This document shows positions 6,481 to 9,866 of a stretch of 9,866 nucleotides of DNA, one piece after another. The stretch is from Bacteroidia bacterium. GTDB lineage: Bacteria > Bacteroidota > Bacteroidia > Bacteroidales > Marinifilaceae. The first letter of the stretch is position 1; each line of letters begins with the position of its first letter. The notes beneath the pieces were generated by a model that had not been told where the DNA came from, ran no database searches, and was given only the letters and a program-made list of their open reading frames with translations. Where the stretch lies: positions 1 to 9,866 of the forward strand of contig BNXR01000073.1 of assembly GCA_025999735.1 (NCBI GenBank). Reading direction: 5' to 3'. A program made the position numbers and the translations under genes.

Positions 6481-7479
6481 GCCTCTGGTATTAATTTGCT
6501 CTTCTAATTCTCTCAAGTCCTGCTTATCTGCTAAAAGTGCTTCATATTTTCTTCGTTCAGCATCAAACTGTTCATATACCTTATCAACTTGTTCTTCCAT
6601 TTGCGCATTACTTACTGAGCCTTTGCCTAAAAGAATTTGTTTGTCATTGAGCAATAGAATTTTATCAACATGCTCTTTCCAAAACGACATAGTAATATCC
6701 TTGCGATCTTTGGCTCGTAATTCTGCTGTTTCAATAAATACTGTTACAAAACGGTTTAAATTATCTATTTCACTTTCTGTAAGATAATTTTTTGAGGTGT
6801 AAATATCCTGTTTGCGAACTACTTTACCCTTCCAACTCGTTAATGCCATATTCGGTTGCGAGGCATCTGCACGCGAAGTAATTAATTCTGCCGCTGTTTG
6901 TCCTGTTATGGCATATAACAACTTATTCTGTGTTTCGGCAAAAAACATCTGTGTCGCTTTATCTGTAGCATCATAATCACTTGATAGAGCAAATAAATCT
7001 CGCACTTTTTGATAAAATCGTTTTTCAGAGGCACGAATATCTCGAATACGAGCAAGCAATTCATCGAAATAATCAAACCTGCCGTTAGGATTTTTTAGTC
7101 GCTCATCGTCCATAACGAAGCCTTTTTGCAAAAATTCTTTCAATGTACTATTTGCCCATCTTCTGAATTGGGTACCTCTACGACTTTTTACTCTGAATGC
7201 AATTGCCAAAATCATTTCAAGGCTATAGAACGTTACATTGTAATTTTTGCCATCAGCGGCAGTTGTTAAGTAATCCTTAACAACTGAATTTGCATCTAAT
7301 TCATTGTCTGTTAGTATGTTAGATATGTGCATACTGATATTAGGCACAGAGGTGTCAAAAAGTTCGGCAAGCAGTTGTTGGTTGAGCCAAACCTGCCCGT
7401 CTTTCGCTAACAACGACACAGAAGCCTTGCCGTCATCGGTGTTGTAAATGATTATGTTTTGTGGTGTATCTGTACTCAT
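6472..7479 (-). CDS. RhuM-family protein, full length
   Basis: 335-residue RhuM-family protein, about the usual family length, with one N-terminal module. The N-terminal part (about residues 8-115) carries V-W-L-N-Q-Q-L-L-A-E-L-F, a likely winged-helix-type DNA-binding region, then F-Y-S-L-E-M-I-L-A-I-A-F-R-V at 84-97 and Q-F-R-R-W-A at 104-109. The family core follows: G-F-V-M-D-D-E-R at 120-127, R-I-R-D-I-R-A-S-E at 144-152 and N-K-L-L-Y-A-I-T-G-Q-T-A-A-E-L-I at 185-200. The last 65 residues form a charged helical tail that the first RhuM protein has lost. I chose the ATG at 7479 because the in-frame ATG at 7542 lies upstream of a TATCTTTG promoter box (7497-7504). Sampled GC is 37-40 percent against about 48 in tsaD, which suggests transfer. 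Function is unknown; a DNA-binding or defence-type role is inference. Confidence 0.9.
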   Translation of the reverse strand: MSTDTPQNIIIYNTDDGKASVSLLAKDGQVWLNQQLLAELFDTSVPNISMHISNILTDNELDANSVVKDYLTTAADGKNYNVTFYSLEMILAIAFRVKSRRGTQFRRWANSTLKEFLQKGFVMDDERLKNPNGRFDYFDELLARIRDIRASEKRFYQKVRDLFALSSDYDATDKATQMFFAETQNKLLYAITGQTAAELITSRADASQPNMALTSWKGKVVRKQDIYTSKNYLTESEIDNLNRFVTVFIETAELRAKDRKDITMSFWKEHVDKILLLNDKQILLGKGSVSNAQMEEQVDKVYEQFDAERRKYEALLADKQDLRELEEQINTRGNY

Positions 7480-7496
7480 ATTATTTTTTTGCACTG

Positions 7497-7504
7497 CAAA
7501 GATA
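7497..7504 (-). promoter_or_regulatory. Promoter -7 box of the second RhuM gene
   Basis: On the minus strand this reads TATCTTTG followed by C, an exact TAnnTTTG match. It lies 17 bases before the ATG at 7479, leaving a leader of roughly 10 bases. A TTTG occurs upstream but only 11 bases away, so no good -33 box is assigned. The box excludes the longer in-frame start at 7542. Confidence 0.55.
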
Positions 7505-7523
7505 CTACTTTCTTTCAAATGAC

Positions 7524-7539
7524 AAGTCCCGAAGAACTT
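7524..7539 (-). terminator. UUCG-tetraloop hairpin downstream of tsaD
   Basis: On the minus strand AAGTTC-TTCG-GGACTT folds into six pairs (one T-G wobble) closed by C and G around a TTCG tetraloop, an unusually stable small hairpin in RNA. It lies about 47 bases after the tsaD stop and before the RhuM promoter box, the right place to separate the two transcripts. No T-run follows, so it is weak as an intrinsic terminator. Confidence 0.3.
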
Positions 7540-7582
7540 CACACCATTACTACCTTATACAAGCGAAGCGTAGTGCGGGGAA

Positions 7583-7598
7583 TTTTTACGAGGTATGC
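7583..7598. repeat. Direct repeat copy 2, at the tsaD stop codon
   Basis: TTTTTACGAGGTATGC matches copy 1 at 6390-6405 in 15 of 16 positions. On the minus strand it encodes the last tsaD codons, H-T-S-stop, so the single mismatch changes TAA to TGA and keeps a stop in both copies. This is the pattern expected of an integration site at a gene's 3' end. Confidence 0.5.
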
Positions 7599-8599
7599 GG
7601 TGTCACTTCCAGCCCACAAAATTCTCCTGCAAGATATTTGTAATACCCTGTGACAGCGACCATCGCAGCATTGTCCACCGAGAAACCAATACGCGGAATA
7701 AATACCTCCCAACCGGATTGTTGTGCTTGCCTGTGAACCGCCTCTTGGAGTGCTGAATTGGCAGAAACACCACCACCAATGGCTATCTGATTTATGCCCG
7801 TTTGGACAGAAGCTTTCACTAATTTCGCCATTAAGATGTCAATGATGCACTTTTGTAACGAGGCGGCAAGGTCGTTCAAGTTCTCGGTGATAAAATTCGG
7901 TCTTGCTTTCAACTCGTCCCGCAGAAAGTACAGGAAGGAAGTCTTTAAACCACTGAAACTGTAATCCAAGTCTGGAACACGCGGTTTGCTGAAGATGAAA
8001 CGCTCCGAATTTCCCGTTTTCGCCAACTTGTCAATCACAGGACCACCCGGATACGGCAGTCCCATCACTTTCGCACATTTGTCAAAGGCCTCACCCGCAG
8101 CATCGTCAATCGTGCGACCAATAATCTCCATCTTCAAATAATCACGCACAACGATGAGTTGCGAATTACCGCCAGAAACAAGCAAACTGAGAAAGGGGAA
8201 CTTCGGATGCTTGCTTGTTACGCCCACTTCTTGAATGAAATTTGCCAACAGATGTGCCTGTAAATGGTTCACTTCGAGCATCGGAATATTGTTGGCGATG
8301 GCAAAGCCTTTGGCGAAAGATATGCCCACGAGCAAGGAGCCTGACAAGCCGGGTCCTTTGGTAAAAGCAACGGCACTGATGTCGCGAATGTCTATACACG
8401 CCCGCTTGATTGCCTCCGACACAACAGGAACAATGTTCTGCTGGTGAGCACGGGACGCCAATTCAGGAACTACACCCCCATAAGCCTCGTGAACGCTTTG
8501 ACCGGCTATGACGCTACTTAGGACGATACCGTCCTTCAATACCGCCGCACACGTGTCGTCACACGAGGACTCTATACCGAGAATGATTGTCGCTGTCAT
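7586..8599 (-). CDS. tsaD: tRNA N6-adenosine threonylcarbamoyltransferase TsaD
   Basis: 337-residue TsaD (Kae1/Gcp/YgjD), which transfers the threonylcarbamoyl group from threonylcarbamoyl-AMP to A37 of tRNAs reading ANN codons, acting in the cytoplasm with TsaB and TsaE. The ASKHA-fold start I-L-G-I-E-S-S-C-D-D-T is at residues 6-16, metal ligands H112-L-Q-A-H116 form the HxxxH motif, V-S-G-G-N-S-Q-L is at 141-148, D-D-A-A-G-E-A-F-D-K and Y-P-G-G-P blocks follow, then G-G-G-V-S-A-N-S-A-L, and S-V-D-N-A-A-M with Asp309 as the last metal ligand. The frame is open upstream to an ATG at 8707, but I chose 8599: the family begins right before this motif, AAGGA precedes that ATG, and the length matches the usual 335-345. 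It is divergent from atpD. Its stop codon lies within a repeat that recurs on the far side of the adjacent RhuM gene. Confidence 0.97.
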   Translation of the reverse strand: MTATIILGIESSCDDTCAAVLKDGIVLSSVIAGQSVHEAYGGVVPELASRAHQQNIVPVVSEAIKRACIDIRDISAVAFTKGPGLSGSLLVGISFAKGFAIANNIPMLEVNHLQAHLLANFIQEVGVTSKHPKFPFLSLLVSGGNSQLIVVRDYLKMEIIGRTIDDAAGEAFDKCAKVMGLPYPGGPVIDKLAKTGNSERFIFSKPRVPDLDYSFSGLKTSFLYFLRDELKARPNFITENLNDLAASLQKCIIDILMAKLVKASVQTGINQIAIGGGVSANSALQEAVHRQAQQSGWEVFIPRIGFSVDNAAMVAVTGYYKYLAGEFCGLEVTPHTS

Positions 8600-8638
8600 T
8601 TTCCTTCGTTGTTTCGTTATTTGGGACCACAATATTAA

Positions 8639-8646
8639 TACTTTTG
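8639..8646 (+). promoter_or_regulatory. Additional promoter-like -7 box facing atpD
   Basis: TACTTTTG followed by C fits the strong Bacteroidota form of the -7 box. A TTTG at 8620-8623 lies 15 bases upstream, shorter than the usual spacing. A transcript from here would begin near 8653, running antisense to the tsaD leader and either into atpD as a leader of about 215 bases or ending at the hairpin at 8695-8716 as a short RNA. Confidence 0.4.
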
Positions 8647-8694
8647 CAGGGAATATAAAAGTACACCCTGAAAAAAAGAGGGCGCACATAGGGG

Positions 8695-8716
8695 CAGTTA
8701 GCGTCATACGCTACTG
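8695..8716. repeat. Strong hairpin in the tsaD-atpD intergenic region
   Basis: CAG-T-TAGCGT, loop CAT, ACGCTA-CTG gives nine base pairs with a single bulged T. It is the strongest small hairpin I see in this region and has a higher GC content than its surroundings. The + strand downstream is only moderately T-rich. It could end a short + strand RNA or be a structured element in the tsaD leader. Confidence 0.4.
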
Positions 8717-8751
8717 TACAAGTTTGCTTTAATTGTGTGCAATTATGGCAT

Positions 8752-8759
8752 CAAAATTA
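8752..8759 (-). promoter_or_regulatory. Candidate promoter -7 box for tsaD
   Basis: On the minus strand this reads TAATTTTG, matching TAnnTTTG. It would give tsaD a leader of about 145 bases that contains the hairpin at 8695-8716. The nearest TTTG-like -33 sequence (8786-8789) is spaced 26 bases away, longer than usual, so the call is tentative. Confidence 0.35.
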
Positions 8760-8791
8760 TTTTCTATATGGCATTAAAATAATTCCAAAAG

Positions 8792-8822
8792 TTGAAATAT
8801 TAAAAAAAGAATTGTACATTTG
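8792..8822 (+). promoter_or_regulatory. Promoter of atpD
   Basis: TTG at 8792-8794 and TACATTTG at 8815-8822 are separated by 20 bases, the best complete match in this window to the Bacteroidota -33/-7 promoter. Transcription would start near 8829, leaving a leader of about 42 bases before the atpD ATG at 8871. Confidence 0.65.
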
Positions 8823-8855
8823 TGGTCGAAAAAATTAAAATTGTACAATATATAA

Positions 8856-9866
<1,011 letters not shown>

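Noticed and set aside
7480..7542. Longer start for the second RhuM gene at 7542 (21 extra residues)
   Set aside because: The extension spans the TATCTTTG promoter box at 7497-7504, which gives a short leader to the ATG at 7479; RhuM proteins usually begin close to this point.
739..8636. ACCACAATATT shared by the IS tail (about 739-749) and the tsaD-atpD region (8626-8636)
   Set aside because: An 11-base match is expected several times by chance in a window this size, and neither flank extends the similarity.
8647..8670. CAGGG...CCCTG followed by a run of A as a terminator after the 8639 box
   Set aside because: The five-pair stem has a 14-base loop, and the downstream tract is A on the + strand, so it does not form an intrinsic terminator in that direction; on the minus strand the T-run comes before the stem.
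8600..8707. In-frame N-terminal extension of tsaD starting at an ATG at 8707 (36 extra residues)
   Set aside because: TsaD proteins begin right before the I-L-G-I-E-S-S-C-D-D-T motif, the ATG at 8599 has AAGGA in front, and the extension resembles no known domain.

Overview
The window looks like a chromosomal segment of a Bacteroidota bacterium, probably order Bacteroidales. Three things point there. The ATP synthase beta subunit opens its own transcription unit and carries an extra stretch at about residues 205-235 that I associate with this phylum. Upstream regions repeatedly show the Bacteroidota -7 promoter motif TAnnTTTG. The IS remnant and the RhuM-type genes resemble families common in gut and oral Bacteroidales. 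I cannot name a species. I see no rRNA, tRNA or CRISPR array.

Layout from left to right: (1) 1 to about 745, the 3' part of an ISL3-like insertion sequence on the + strand; its left part lies outside the window. (2) 662-1972 (-), a RhuM-family gene with a duplicated N-terminal module, whose 3' end has been replaced by the IS. (3) 1973-2243, a 271-base divergent control region. (4) 2244-6387 (+), an intact two-gene RND efflux operon of lipoprotein adaptor and inner-membrane pump. A 26-codon signal-peptide-like ORF follows, overlapping the pump stop by ATGA; it may be the stub of a lost outer-membrane channel gene. (5) 6472-7479 (-), a second, divergent and AT-richer RhuM-family gene. It is bracketed by 16-base direct repeats that match in 15 positions, one of them lying on the tsaD stop codon, and it ends in a perfect 10-base inverted repeat. 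(6) 7586-8599 (-), tsaD, a core tRNA-modification gene. (7) 8600-8870, a 271-base divergent control region with several promoter-like boxes, a strong hairpin and recurrent TTGTACA motifs. (8) 8871 to the window end (+), the first 332 codons of atpD.

In broad terms this is an accessory block (IS, RhuM 1, efflux operon, RhuM 2) inserted next to conserved housekeeping genes (tsaD, atpD). The adaptor and pump should form an envelope exporter, but no intact outer-membrane channel gene is present, so a channel from elsewhere would be needed. The two RhuM genes flank the exporter, both read against it, and are too different to be a recent duplication. Nothing here proves a functional link to it. The repeat architecture around RhuM 2 suggests a small mobile cassette that entered at the 3' end of tsaD.
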